A stretch of DNA of 64,000 nucleotides from Spongiibacter marinus (GTDB lineage Bacteria > Pseudomonadota > Gammaproteobacteria > Pseudomonadales > Spongiibacteraceae), in NCBI RefSeq assembly GCF_016906995.1, contig NZ_JAFBBD010000001.1, forward strand, positions 467,767-531,766. The letters run 5' to 3'. Position numbers and translations under genes: made by a program. Below, piece by piece: positions 25,521-35,063 of this stretch (its first letter is position 1; each line of letters starts with the position of its first letter). Under the pieces are notes generated by a model. That model was not told the DNA's origin, made no database searches, and saw nothing but the letters and a program-made list of their open reading frames with translations.

Positions 25521-27539
25521 TTAGAATTGATAGCGCGCCTTGATCCAGTACTGGCGTCCGGGTTCGTTCACGCGAACGGCCGTTGGGTCGAAGGGGTCAG
25601 ATGAGGCGGTGTTAACGTGGTAGGCGTAGCTCTTATCCGCCACGTTTTCCACACCGGCTTCCAGCGATAGCGCGTCGGTCACTTCCCAGTTCCCGTAGAT
25701 ATTCACCACACCAAAACCGGCTGTTTCTTCCGGTACATCGTTGTCGACATCAATGCGGTTTTGCCGATCGGCAACAATCCACTGAACGCCCACCGACCAG
25801 CCATCGCGCTGATAATCAACATGGGTGGTGGCTTGCAGCGGCGAGATAGTCGCCAGGTCGCCGTTGTCGCCTTCACCCTCGGTATAGGCAATACCCACCC
25901 GCGCAGATACGCCGCCAAACAGTGGTTTGCCCGCCTCCAATTCCACGCCGCGCAACTGGGCGTTGGTGTTGCGGTACAGGGTGGCGGTGCCGCGATTGTA
26001 GCGCTCGATGTAGTCGGTCACTTCGTCCCAGTACACCGTGGCCGACCAGTGGCTGTCGCCCTGGCGAGACAGCAAGGTCAGGTCTAGCTGCTGGTGAATT
26101 TCCGGGTCGATATTGGGGTTGCCCACCCAGCTCTTGCCCATGGCGCTGCGGGCAATAAAGTTCTCGCTGGCATCCGGGTGGCGAACCGAGCGGCTAAGGT
26201 TGGTGCTAAACAAGGTGCTTTCGCTCAGCTTGCGGTCCCAGCCCAATACCAGGCCCAGGTCATTGGTAGTGGCCTTGTTGCTGCGCGTGCCGTAGTTAGC
26301 CTGATAAAGGTTGGCGGGGGTGGCCGCGCCCATCATGCCGGCGGGTTTTTCGCTGGAGGTAGCCTCTGAGCGGAATTGGTCATAGCGCACGCCTACACGC
26401 AGCTCATCCACCGCGTTCAGCTCGTAGTCCAGTTCGGCAAACAGGCCCGTTAGGCGCTGCTCAATATCGGGCCACATGCGAGACACCAGCATATCGAAGC
26501 TACCGTCTTTGCCGGCATCCATAAACAGGTCGGCACGGCGGTCATTGGCGCGGTGGTCGATACCCACTCGCCATTCGCTGTTGTCGCCATTTAGCGTGGC
26601 CATAAAACGGCCGCCCCAGGTGTCCGATGAACTTGGCGCTGCCATGCCGTTCGGCATCGCATTGCGCGGGCGTAGCGTGTAATTGTCCATCAAGTGCGTA
26701 ACATCGCTGCGATACAGATTCAGCGACAGCGCATCTACCGGGCCAATCGAGGCGTTGTAATGCCACTTAAAGCGGCTGGTGGTGGAATCGGCATAGGGCG
26801 CATCCATGCCGTTCCCGGCATAGAACAGGTCTTCCTCGTTGGCCACCTCATGAGAGGCTTCAAGATAGTGGTTGCCGATATCGCCACCTACAATCACGCC
26901 GAAGCTGTTGGAGTCGAAGGCCGACGACACGGTGTTGCCGTCACCATCATCGTAGTTGTCCGATTCAATGTTCTCGCTGAATACGCGAACAAAGCCGCGG
27001 TCATTGCCTGCGGCAAAATCCACCGCAGCGCTGCGCAGGTCGGAGTTGCCGGTGTAGCCAAGGCGAACATTGCCGCGATAACCGCTTTCATCAAATTCCG
27101 GGCGTTGGTGTTCAAACAATAGCGTGCCGCCGCTGCCGCCAGCGCCGTAAATCACCGAGCGATTACCCTTAATCACAGAAACCTGATCAAAACTGTCAAA
27201 GCCGACATAAGTGGTGGGTGGATCCATGCGGCCGGGGCAGGCGCCGTAGTTAAACGCGCCATCGGAAATAATATTCAAACGGTTCTGGCTCTGGCCGCGA
27301 ATAATTGGCTCAAAGCCGCGACCGCCACGCCGTGTGGCACTCATGCCCGTTACCGAACGCAGCAACTCACCGGCGTCGTGCACCGGCTTGGTGAGCGGCG
27401 CATCGCTAAAAATCTGATCCGCTGTTGGGTCCAGGTCGCGCTCAGCCGTCACCTCAACCAATTCAATGGCCAAGTCATGGTTGGCCAACCCCAGTGCGGG
27501 CGCCATCGCGAACGCCGTCAGTAAAAATTGCTTCTTCAC
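25521..27539 (-). CDS. OprC-type TonB-dependent copper receptor
   Basis: A 672-residue outer-membrane receptor with a signal peptide (MKKQFLLTAFAMAPALGLA), TonB box region (ELVEVTAERD), plug (SVTGMSATRRGGRGFEPIIRGQ) and barrel ending WIKARYQF. It matches the TonB-dependent copper receptor family. In Pseudomonas OprC, copper is held by a CxxxM plus HxM site; both are present here as CPGRM (C101, M105) and HLM (H282, M284). No other copper gene is nearby, so it is probably controlled on its own. Confidence 0.92.
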   Translation of the reverse strand: MKKQFLLTAFAMAPALGLANHDLAIELVEVTAERDLDPTADQIFSDAPLTKPVHDAGELLRSVTGMSATRRGGRGFEPIIRGQSQNRLNIISDGAFNYGACPGRMDPPTTYVGFDSFDQVSVIKGNRSVIYGAGGSGGTLLFEHQRPEFDESGYRGNVRLGYTGNSDLRSAAVDFAAGNDRGFVRVFSENIESDNYDDGDGNTVSSAFDSNSFGVIVGGDIGNHYLEASHEVANEEDLFYAGNGMDAPYADSTTSRFKWHYNASIGPVDALSLNLYRSDVTHLMDNYTLRPRNAMPNGMAAPSSSDTWGGRFMATLNGDNSEWRVGIDHRANDRRADLFMDAGKDGSFDMLVSRMWPDIEQRLTGLFAELDYELNAVDELRVGVRYDQFRSEATSSEKPAGMMGAATPANLYQANYGTRSNKATTNDLGLVLGWDRKLSESTLFSTNLSRSVRHPDASENFIARSAMGKSWVGNPNIDPEIHQQLDLTLLSRQGDSHWSATVYWDEVTDYIERYNRGTATLYRNTNAQLRGVELEAGKPLFGGVSARVGIAYTEGEGDNGDLATISPLQATTHVDYQRDGWSVGVQWIVADRQNRIDVDNDVPEETAGFGVVNIYGNWEVTDALSLEAGVENVADKSYAYHVNTASSDPFDPTAVRVNEPGRQYWIKARYQF

Positions 27540-28015
27540 AGAAAAATCGCCTAATTATAGATGTCGGCAATAGTCTAATGACTGACTCAACGCCTGAGGA
27601 TGTGACATGGTGTCGCACCAAACCCGCGGCAAAACACCGACGTCGGCAATTAAATTCACAAATAAAAGAACGCTTGGCGGTTAGCGCACCGTTAATTCGC
27701 CGGTTCCAGGCCGCCAAAGAGTGTGGAATACTCAATGCAGCATGAGTACCTGATTATGGCGCTGCAGGCCGCAGCAAAACGCTACCGCGTACTTCAGAAT
27801 GGAGTCAATAGTGACTACGGCATGGATGTGAAGCCCTCCTTAAAGTATACCCCACAGCAAGCCCGCACCTGGCGTGTTTCGCCATTGTTATCGTGAAACG
27901 CTTTTTTTTAAGCCTGTCTTCTTAGTCGATAATAATATTACGTGACAGCAGGTAGCATTTGATCCGATGACTCATACTGGTGTAAAAACTCAAAGCAGGT
28001 GCAAAGGATTAGACA
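27540..28015. other. Intergenic region with two small overlapping ORFs of doubtful status
   Basis: This 476-bp gap separates the copper receptor from the AT-rich island. On the plus strand, 27578-27745 encodes 55 residues (MTDSTPEDVTW..., strongly basic middle AKHRRRQLNSQIKERL). It overlaps 27735-27896, 53 residues (MQHEYLIMALQAAAKRYRV...). Neither has a clear ribosome site or a family I recognise. They could be a small basic protein pair, the remains of one frameshifted gene, or chance. The region must also hold promoters for the flanking genes. Confidence 0.35.
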
Positions 28016-28441
28016 ATGATTTTGAAAGCTTGGCTGCTAAACGGGTTATTTCACAGTGCCCCAGGTTACTTGTCGATTGAGGGTGACGAGATTGCATTCT
28101 CACTCATCGACACAGGGACGTTTGGTAAGAAGAAGCTCGACTTGATGGTGGATAAAGAGGGCGCTTTTGAGGAGATCTCCGAGGGTCAAAATATCGAAGT
28201 GTTTCGCACTCAGCGGTCAAATGCCAATTTCCACTCGCCGTGGTATATGTTTATGGGTGGTGGCGTGTTGAAGCTTCCTAATGGGACACACAAATTGTCA
28301 TTCATGCAACCTCAGAATACGAAGTTTCCTTATCAGCGTTTAGGTATTATTCGAGAGAGTGATATCACCGACTTTAAGGACGGGCGGGAGCTAGGAAAAC
28401 GGTTTAACGCGTATATTAATAATAAAAATAAAACTTGGTAA
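28016..28441 (+). CDS. Hypothetical protein of the AT-rich island
   Basis: A 141-residue protein starting ATG 28016. It has an N-terminal segment GYLSIEGDEIAFSLIDTGTFGKKKLDLMVDKEG that reads like the beta-strands of a PH- or GRAM-like domain, and a central hydrophobic WYMFMGGGVLKL. No signal peptide or defined span is obvious. The composition is AT-rich compared with neighbours. I do not recognise the family. It is convergent with the gene at 28489. Confidence 0.7.
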   Translation: MILKAWLLNGLFHSAPGYLSIEGDEIAFSLIDTGTFGKKKLDLMVDKEGAFEEISEGQNIEVFRTQRSNANFHSPWYMFMGGGVLKLPNGTHKLSFMQPQNTKFPYQRLGIIRESDITDFKDGRELGKRFNAYINNKNKTW

Positions 28442-28488
28442 ATCGATAAAGAAATCCCCACTCAATTAAGGCTTACTAAAGCAGTGCG

Positions 28489-29517
28489 CTACACCAGATA
28501 TAGAATATTTTTGTCATTTTGGTAACTAACCGCGTAAATCATATCCAAATGAGCAGGCTTGTATAGAGTAATAGCATCCGACGCTGACAAGGCGTTGTAG
28601 ATTTCTTCAGTCACGTCCCACCGCCCCTCAGCCGTCAAAAGTCGAAATTTAGTTTTTGCCAGATTCGATGTTGTAGCGAATTTGTCTTTTACCCTCGTTC
28701 TAATTTCCACTTTGCCAAGATCAGTATTCGTAAACCGTCGGTAAAGATTGTAGGCTGAGAAAAGACCTAAAGCCTTGTATAGCAGAACAATGGCCAAAGG
28801 AAATGAAAAAAGGATCAAATTGGTCGTAAAGATAGGGAAAAACAGAACCAGCATGGCGATAAAGAAATAAAGCTTCTTTCGCCATTGTTTGAAGAAAAGC
28901 TTCTTAACTATTGATCGTTCAGTAGGAGAAATATGTAATTCTCGTTTCTTCCGCGAAGAACTAACCTTTCGAGATTCAGGAGCTTCTTCAGTTCGCTCAT
29001 GAATGTGAGCATTTAAAATCTCAAAATTCAGAATCAGCTTTTTCTTGGGGCTGATATGTAATGAAATTTCGTCCCCTACGGACGCTTGATGATATTCTTT
29101 AGGCGTTACCTTTAGCTCTTCGCCATTAATTGACAAATAGTGTGTAATGGTTGTTCTGGTTCGGCTTCCCCCGTTACCTGCGCGATTTGGGGAGCGATGA
29201 TTTCCTGTTCTGGAGGTATGCTTGTTGACACGCTTATTGGTTACCACCCCTGTGTAACAGTGTTTGACCCCGTCTCTGAGCTCGATGTGGTTTTGCCGGG
29301 CGATGCTTGTAATAACAGCAAAAAAAATCACAGCGAAAAAACCAAAAATGACCATTGGAATGGCGCTGTTATGGGTAGAAGAAACAATCGAGGTAAAAAT
29401 CACATAGAAGATCGCTCCGGCAAAGAGTGAAAAACCGCCAATCAACCAATATTGATTTTGTATGCGCTTTCTATCCTGGGGTGATAAGCGTTTTATATCG
29501 TATTTAGCCGTTTTCAT
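28489..29517 (-). CDS. Multi-span membrane protein of unknown function
   Basis: A 342-residue protein with two N-terminal spans (about 26-46 and 54-72), a polar central region of about 135 residues with a Ser/Arg/Gly-rich insert (THSRTGNHRSPN type), two more hydrophobic segments (about 212-255), and a C-terminal soluble tail with strands. The central HCYTGVVTNKRV and SVGDEISLHISPKKKLIL have the feel of a DUF3592-like or OB-type domain between membrane pairs, which I cannot confirm. It is the last gene of a three-gene minus-strand set (29961, 29532, 28489) with gaps of 6 and 14 bp, clearly an operon. Confidence 0.72.
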   Translation of the reverse strand: MKTAKYDIKRLSPQDRKRIQNQYWLIGGFSLFAGAIFYVIFTSIVSSTHNSAIPMVIFGFFAVIFFAVITSIARQNHIELRDGVKHCYTGVVTNKRVNKHTSRTGNHRSPNRAGNGGSRTRTTITHYLSINGEELKVTPKEYHQASVGDEISLHISPKKKLILNFEILNAHIHERTEEAPESRKVSSSRKKRELHISPTERSIVKKLFFKQWRKKLYFFIAMLVLFFPIFTTNLILFSFPLAIVLLYKALGLFSAYNLYRRFTNTDLGKVEIRTRVKDKFATTSNLAKTKFRLLTAEGRWDVTEEIYNALSASDAITLYKPAHLDMIYAVSYQNDKNILYLV

Positions 29518-29531
29518 GTTCTTCCCATAAA

Positions 29532-29954
29532 TTAGCTAATAGTGTTTCTAATTTGCAGTTGTCGCACTCGACGCCACTCTCGTGCCGCCCCCATTGACGT
29601 GCCCACAGGAAATACAGAAATAGCAATTAAAAAATAATTGAAAGCGCCACTCCTGAATCCCTCAAATAACGCGATTGCCAACAGCTGAAGAAACCCAATT
29701 ATCCCTAAGACCCAAAAGGCAGTGATGGTTCGGCTGATAAACGGTGTGACACGCTGCGTAGTCGAGCTTTGAAACACGAACAGCCACCTCAGCAGAGCTG
29801 CGGCCAAATAAGCCAGCGCCACAGCCAGGCAGGGATAAATAAACGTCGACAGCGGATCTTGCTGCGTCACCAAGCCAAATAGCAGCGTTATTGCACCCCA
29901 AAGCCACACGACACGTTGCATCCACCACTCAGAGTGTACGATCCATTTCGTCAT
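29532..29954 (-). CDS. Four-span membrane protein of unknown function
   Basis: A 140-residue hydrophobic protein with about four spans (14-30, 35-57, 74-97 and 100-122) and short basic termini. It has no recognisable family motif. It lies 6 bp after the secreted protein gene at 29961 and 14 bp before the membrane gene at 28489, so it is part of the same transcript. Confidence 0.68.
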   Translation of the reverse strand: MTKWIVHSEWWMQRVVWLWGAITLLFGLVTQQDPLSTFIYPCLAVALAYLAAALLRWLFVFQSSTTQRVTPFISRTITAFWVLGIIGFLQLLAIALFEGFRSGAFNYFLIAISVFPVGTSMGAAREWRRVRQLQIRNTIS

Positions 29955-29960
29955 GGCGAA

Positions 29961-31712
29961 CTATCGCTTTGAGGTAAAGCAGGTTTCTGTGCCGTCATAA
30001 TTGTTGTAACAGTCCCGTCGGTAGCCGTTGTAACTGTTGTTGCGGTTATTGATCTGACCTTGCTTAATCATCGCATCACCCCAGGCATTCAATGCATCGC
30101 CAAAGCTCTGTGAGCTGTTACGATTGGACGGGTGGGCGGCTTGAAAAGCCTGTTGTTTACGCCACTCTTCTTGTGCTGCCCTATAAGCACGTTCACGCTC
30201 TTCTTCTCTACGGCGCTTCGATTCAGCAATTTTTGCCTCGTAGGCCCTCTTGCGAGCCAGGCTATCTGCACGGGACTTTAGCGCATTCTGGTAGACCGTT
30301 TGAATCGCGGTAAATCTGTCATCCCATCCGTATCGATTTGGTCCATATGCCGTTGCCAGTTTCGCTTTATAACCCGTATCTACCACCATGCGGCTTCCTA
30401 TCCATGGCGATAGCGAGTGCCATTTTCCGGGATAGGCGCTAGCCTTTGGTGTCACACCATCGGCTTCGTAGGCGGTATAGAATTGAATAAAATAGGATTG
30501 CCAAATATCGCTATTTGACTTGTACTCCCGCGCTCCTTCTTCTCTCTGATAATCAAAATCAGCCAGCATGACGTAGTCAGCCTCCGAGGCTAAGATACTG
30601 ATCGGAGAAGATTCGCTATTGTTTTTGACTTGACCGCGCGTAGCCAGCCCGGCAATTTTGTAACTGAAGCCAGTGGGTGTTTTGTACACTAGCAACCAGT
30701 CTTTATATTTTTTCTGCCGCTCATTAAAGCCCCAGTAATTGTCATAAAGCGGCGTCATACCCACAAAGTTTTTAGGGCCCTTCACGGGTTCTCCCTGTTC
30801 ATCCAGTGGTACATACAACGTGTGATCGGGCAGATCCGTTTGCAGAGGAAGGCGTCCGACTGCCTGCATCAGATAATTAGTGAATTTCTTTCTGTCTAAG
30901 TCATAGATCGACTCAATAATATCGATCTTCGGATAATAGCCGAGAAAGTCTCCCATAGGTCCCCAGCGGACGGAGGCCTCATTCCCGGTTCTAGGGTCAA
31001 TCGCTTTGGCAAAGATCAAGCCGGATTCATTTTGTGTATAGAAGGTCAGCTTTGCCTGAGAGAAGATAATATTGTCGTAAGTCGCGACCACTCTTCCATC
31101 TGGCCCCAGTTGCTCAAACTTGACAGTATTCTCACCTACACTCGTAGTGCCCCTGGCAATAAAGACCCTTACCGGGCTCTGCATGGAGTAGCCACCCATG
31201 GTGTAGTAAGTTCTACCCTTTCCCAGTGGCTCTTTGAGCTTTTTGAGTTTGTTATCAATTTCCACAAGGTAGTATTCATCGTTCCAATGACAGTCGATGT
31301 CCTTGTAGGGCTGGGCGATTGCAAATTTATCCGATATTGGAATGATGAGTTGGTAAGCGGCAGGCTCTACCGGAGAGGCACCATTTGCTTCGATTAGCCC
31401 CCATGGGTGTTTCCTTCCCCAGTCTTTTTTGCATTTACTCTCCGGGATTCTCTCGCGTTTGCCTCCAAACTTTTTGGAGATCTTTTTCATGTCCTTATAG
31501 GTAGGCGAACTCCTCACAAACCCCATCACCATCGTGCCAGAGCCATCGGCCTTCATGACTAGCCAGCGCTCTCCGGCTTCGCGACAGAGCTCAGGCTGAC
31601 TTTCCAGCGGGATACACTTTCCTCCGGTCATCGACCGTATCGGCCCACCTGCGTGGGCCGTCAAAAGAGGTAGCGAGAGAAGCAATAACACACTAATAAG
31701 ATGACTTTTCAT
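29961..31712 (-). CDS. Large exported protein with Arg/Glu-rich coiled coil, unknown function
   Basis: A 583-residue protein. A signal peptide ends near TAHAGG. The mature region has two N-terminal Cys (GGKCIPLESQPELC) and a large mixed domain (about 40-440) with many Trp, Tyr and Lys residues. A coiled coil follows (about 480-530, SRRADSLARKRAYEAKIAESK-like, then EERERAYRAAQEEW). The tail is Asn/Tyr-rich with two Cys (YRRDCYNNYDGTETCFTSKR). It heads the three-gene operon. A gene order of exported protein plus two membrane proteins suggests an envelope complex. I know no family. Confidence 0.72.
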   Translation of the reverse strand: MKSHLISVLLLLSLPLLTAHAGGPIRSMTGGKCIPLESQPELCREAGERWLVMKADGSGTMVMGFVRSSPTYKDMKKISKKFGGKRERIPESKCKKDWGRKHPWGLIEANGASPVEPAAYQLIIPISDKFAIAQPYKDIDCHWNDEYYLVEIDNKLKKLKEPLGKGRTYYTMGGYSMQSPVRVFIARGTTSVGENTVKFEQLGPDGRVVATYDNIIFSQAKLTFYTQNESGLIFAKAIDPRTGNEASVRWGPMGDFLGYYPKIDIIESIYDLDRKKFTNYLMQAVGRLPLQTDLPDHTLYVPLDEQGEPVKGPKNFVGMTPLYDNYWGFNERQKKYKDWLLVYKTPTGFSYKIAGLATRGQVKNNSESSPISILASEADYVMLADFDYQREEGAREYKSNSDIWQSYFIQFYTAYEADGVTPKASAYPGKWHSLSPWIGSRMVVDTGYKAKLATAYGPNRYGWDDRFTAIQTVYQNALKSRADSLARKRAYEAKIAESKRRREEERERAYRAAQEEWRKQQAFQAAHPSNRNSSQSFGDALNAWGDAMIKQGQINNRNNSYNGYRRDCYNNYDGTETCFTSKR

Positions 31713-31862
31713 TCGGATTCCTTACCGCAATACATAATTTTTATTCCATTCATAAATGATGAAGACATTTGAAAAATATCCGCAACACCTTTTGTACTAC
31801 TAGGATGAGAGCTGGCACTGGAGCAGGTAGTTACTCAGGTCCACAACGTCTCGCAAGCCTTT

Positions 31863-33296
31863 CTATGTATGGTCAATTTCATAGCGCGCTACCAAGTCGC
31901 CAAGTTGGCGAATTTGAATGGCCTCGATACCGTGGCTGGAGAGGGCGTCTGAAATCACCACCACTTTATCGGTTTCGCTGAATTCGTCGCGGCTCATCAT
32001 TATGTGGGCGGCGTTGGCGAGTGTTTTCTCTGGGTCGGAGCTGAAGTTGATGCGGTAGCTAAGCACGTTGCGGTTTAACACCAGCTTGCGGCGGGTGCGA
32101 CTGTCGTTAGTAAACGCGCAGATGATGGAGCTTTGGGGGTGGCAGTTGGTGACCAGGCTGGCCATCAGCCCGCGCCGTGTTGGCACAACAATCGCCTTGG
32201 CCTGAATGGACTCAGCCAGCTTCACCGCGGCGGCGGCAATTTCCTGTTTGTCGTTGCCCATGATCAGTTCATCGCTAAAGCGCAGGCCGCGATTCTTCTC
32301 AATGGAACGGGCAATGCGGTCTAACACCTCCACGCATTTCACCGGGTATTTGCCCACGGTGGTTTCCCCCGACAGCATAATGGCGTCGGCCTCTTCGTAC
32401 ACGGCGTTGGCGACATCGGTAACTTCGGCGCGGGTGGGCATGGGGTTTTCGATCATCGATTCCAGCATGTGGGTGGCAACAATCACGCGGCGGCCGTATT
32501 TCGCGCACTGGGAAATAATTTGCCGCTGCACGATGGGCAGCTCTTCAAAGGGAATTTCCACACCCAGGTCGCCCCGGGCGACCATCACACCGGCGGCTTC
32601 TTGAATAATGGCGTCGAGGTTTTTAACGCCTTCCTGGTCTTCAATTTTGGCGATAATTTTTATCTTATCGACCTTGTCGCCCAGCAGGGTTTTCAATTCT
32701 CGTATGTCGTCGGCGCTGCGCACGAATGACAGGGCGATAAAGTCCACCTCTTGTTCCATGGCAAACAGAATATCGCGGCGGTCTTTCTCGGTAATGGCGG
32801 GCAGGTTTACGCGAATACCGGGCAGATTAACGTGGCGCTTGCTCTTTAATACGCCGCCGTCGATCACTCGGCACTGCATGGTGCGCTGTTCTTTGCTGAG
32901 CACTTCCAGATTGATCAGGCCGTTGTCGACGGTGATCTTGTCGCCGATATTCACGTCGTTGATCAGGTCTTCGTAATTGATCTGGATCGAGCTGGCCTCG
33001 ACATCGGCCTCGCCCCGCGCGACCACCGAAATCACATCGCCGGTTTTCAGGCTGAGTTCGTTATTGATATCGCCGGTGCGAATCTCCGGCCCCTGTGTGT
33101 CGATCAGCACCGCGACCGGGTGGTGGAGTTTGCGGTTGAGGGTTTTGATGGACTTAATAATTTGCGCGCAGCTGTCGTGTTCACCGTGGGACATATTCAG
33201 GCGCACGATATTCATCCCGGCGTCGGCCAGTTTGTGCAGTGACTCGTAGTCGCTGGTTGCTGGCCCAATGGTGCAGATGATCTTCGTTTTGCGCAT
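31863..33296 (-). CDS. pyk: Pyruvate kinase
   Basis: A 477-residue glycolytic enzyme converting phosphoenolpyruvate and ADP to pyruvate and ATP. Conserved blocks are KIICTIGPAT (N-terminus), RLNMSHGEH, LIDTQGPEIRTG, the signature IIAKIEDQEGVKNLDAII with the catalytic Lys, VMVARGDLGVEIP, VATHMLESM and DAIMLSGETTVGKYP, followed by a complete C-terminal domain ending in QIRQLGDLVARYEIDHT. Length and blocks are typical of an intact type II bacterial enzyme. It is divergent from the GntR gene at 33553. Confidence 0.97.
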   Translation of the reverse strand: MRKTKIICTIGPATSDYESLHKLADAGMNIVRLNMSHGEHDSCAQIIKSIKTLNRKLHHPVAVLIDTQGPEIRTGDINNELSLKTGDVISVVARGEADVEASSIQINYEDLINDVNIGDKITVDNGLINLEVLSKEQRTMQCRVIDGGVLKSKRHVNLPGIRVNLPAITEKDRRDILFAMEQEVDFIALSFVRSADDIRELKTLLGDKVDKIKIIAKIEDQEGVKNLDAIIQEAAGVMVARGDLGVEIPFEELPIVQRQIISQCAKYGRRVIVATHMLESMIENPMPTRAEVTDVANAVYEEADAIMLSGETTVGKYPVKCVEVLDRIARSIEKNRGLRFSDELIMGNDKQEIAAAAVKLAESIQAKAIVVPTRRGLMASLVTNCHPQSSIICAFTNDSRTRRKLVLNRNVLSYRINFSSDPEKTLANAAHIMMSRDEFSETDKVVVISDALSSHGIEAIQIRQLGDLVARYEIDHT

Positions 33297-33552
33297 AGCT
33301 TGCCCGCTGTTTGATTGTCTATGCAGTGATTATGGCAAAAAACGTCGTGGGTGAAAGGCCACTTTAGGTGTGTTTATCGATTGATTCGCCGGTTTTTTCG
33401 AATCGTGATCAGGGCGTTAAGCGTGTTGGGATGATGGCGAGCGTCTTCGGTGGGACTTCGCTGCTCAGACTTCTACTTTTGCTCATATTTACCTACTTGC
33501 GCAATAACAGGTCCACTGGTAGGATAAGTTACCTCAAGGGAGAGTAGCAGCT

Positions 33553-34299
33553 ATGTTCAAGGCCATACAGAAGCGGTCTGTGTCGGATGAAGTGTTCGAC
33601 CAATTGCGTAATCGCATCGTCTATCAGGAACTGAAAGCCGGTGAGGAATTGCCCTCGGAGCGGTTGCTGTCTGAAATGCTAGGGGTGAGCCGTAATGCCG
33701 TTCGCGAAGCGATCAAGCGCCTGCAACAAGCGCGCTTGGTTGAGGTTAAGCACGGCGGCATGACAACGGTGCTGGACTACCGCAGGGAGGCCAGTGCCGA
33801 CTTACTCCCCAGTTTATTGTTTGACCAGGACGGTCAAATTCAGGTCGATGCGGCGCGCAGCATTGTGCGGATGCGTCAGGTCTTGTCTCCGGCGATTGCC
33901 GCCGATGCCGCGGTGAATGGCGGCGCAGCTACCGCTGATCGTTTAGATGCCTTGGTCGATGACATGACGGCGGCAGTGGCCCCCGTCGACTTGCAGCGCC
34001 TCGCGTTTGAATTTTGGGAGGAGCTGGTTGATGGCAGCGGCAATATCGCCTACCGCCTGGCCTTTAACTCGCTGCGCAAAACCTACGAACCGCTATGGGA
34101 GCTACTGACCCAGATGCTGGATCGCGACCTTCGCAAGTTGGACTCATTCCGTGGCCTCGCGATGCTGGTGCGTGAGGGGAAAGCTGACGAGGCGGCAGAG
34201 TTAGCACGCGACTATATCGATGGCAGCAGCAACGCCATTAACCAGTTTTTAGATCTGTACGAGCAACACACGCAAAATCATTTAAATAACAATGCGTAG
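33553..34299 (+). CDS. GntR/FadR-family transcriptional regulator
   Basis: A 248-residue regulator with an N-terminal winged helix (VFDQLRNRIVYQELKAGEELPSERLLSEMLGVSRNAVREAIKRLQQARLVEVKHGG, about residues 13-70) and a helical effector domain in which the FCD-type metal site is not obvious, closer to the FadR acyl-CoA-binding type. It starts the plus-strand set with hydroxylase, TonB receptor, START and VTT genes, so it probably controls them. The upstream sequence AACAGGTCCACTGGTAGG (around 33508-33525) looks partly like a FadR half-site pair, but the match is weak. Confidence 0.87.
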   Translation: MFKAIQKRSVSDEVFDQLRNRIVYQELKAGEELPSERLLSEMLGVSRNAVREAIKRLQQARLVEVKHGGMTTVLDYRREASADLLPSLLFDQDGQIQVDAARSIVRMRQVLSPAIAADAAVNGGAATADRLDALVDDMTAAVAPVDLQRLAFEFWEELVDGSGNIAYRLAFNSLRKTYEPLWELLTQMLDRDLRKLDSFRGLAMLVREGKADEAAELARDYIDGSSNAINQFLDLYEQHTQNHLNNNA

Positions 34300-34310
34300 A
34301 GGACTATCCC

Positions 34311-35003
34311 ATGACGAGCAGCGTTCAATCATCTGGTGGCGCGGCCCAACCAGCCAACCCGGCAAAGGCTAGCGACTTTTTTAAAGCCTTTTATGGCCAT
34401 ATGAGCCCGATCATTCTTACGGCATTGGCACTGGGCTTTACCGGCTTTCGGGTTTACCTCGGCAACTGGAGCTATGCGGATCTAATCGCTCCGCTGTGCA
34501 TTCTGGCTTTCTGGCCGATACAGGAATGGCTGATTCATGCTTACATTCTGCATTCCAAGCCGCGCAAAATTTTTGGTAAAACGATCGACCTCAGTGTGGG
34601 CCGCTCTCACCGTGCCCACCATGTAAACCCCTCTGACCTCAGTGATATCACCATCAACAAAGAGGTGTTCCCCACCGTGGTGCCGGTGCTGATTGCGCTT
34701 GCCTACCTGTTGTTGCCCAGTGTCGAACTGGCAACCGGTGCCCTTGCCATGTTTTTTACTTTGGCGCTGCACTATGAGTTTTGTCATTTCATGGGCCACA
34801 CCACCTGGTGTATGCCAGTGAATTACTACCGTCGCCGCCAGCGAATGCATCGCCTGCATCATTACCGCGACGAAAAATTATGGTGGGGCGTGTCAACCGG
34901 ATTGGGCGACTTGCTGTTGGGGACCGCGCCTGACCTGAAGGCCGTTGATAAGTCGCCAACGGTGCACAATGTTCACGGGCTGCTCTCGGACGAACCGCGC
35001 TGA
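34311..35003 (+). CDS. Fatty-acid hydroxylase / sterol desaturase family enzyme
   Basis: A 230-residue membrane di-iron enzyme with about four spans. Its histidine boxes are QEWLIHAYILHSKPR, SHRAHHVNPSD, YEFCHFMGHT and HRLHHYRDEKLWWGVS, consistent with hydroxylation or desaturation of a fatty acyl or sterol chain. It begins 11 bp after the GntR stop, so it is co-transcribed. With the TonB receptor and START protein downstream it may modify an imported hydrophobic compound; that is inference. Confidence 0.88.
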   Translation: MTSSVQSSGGAAQPANPAKASDFFKAFYGHMSPIILTALALGFTGFRVYLGNWSYADLIAPLCILAFWPIQEWLIHAYILHSKPRKIFGKTIDLSVGRSHRAHHVNPSDLSDITINKEVFPTVVPVLIALAYLLLPSVELATGALAMFFTLALHYEFCHFMGHTTWCMPVNYYRRRQRMHRLHHYRDEKLWWGVSTGLGDLLLGTAPDLKAVDKSPTVHNVHGLLSDEPR

Positions 35004-35063
35004 ACACAATTATTTCTAGCGTCAAAAGTATAAATACAATAATAAGCAGTAGGGGAAGCGTAA

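Noticed and set aside
33500..33530. FadR-type operator upstream of the GntR gene
   Set aside because: AACAGGTCCACTGGTAGG resembles a FadR site only in its first eight bases. It is too weak to list as a feature.
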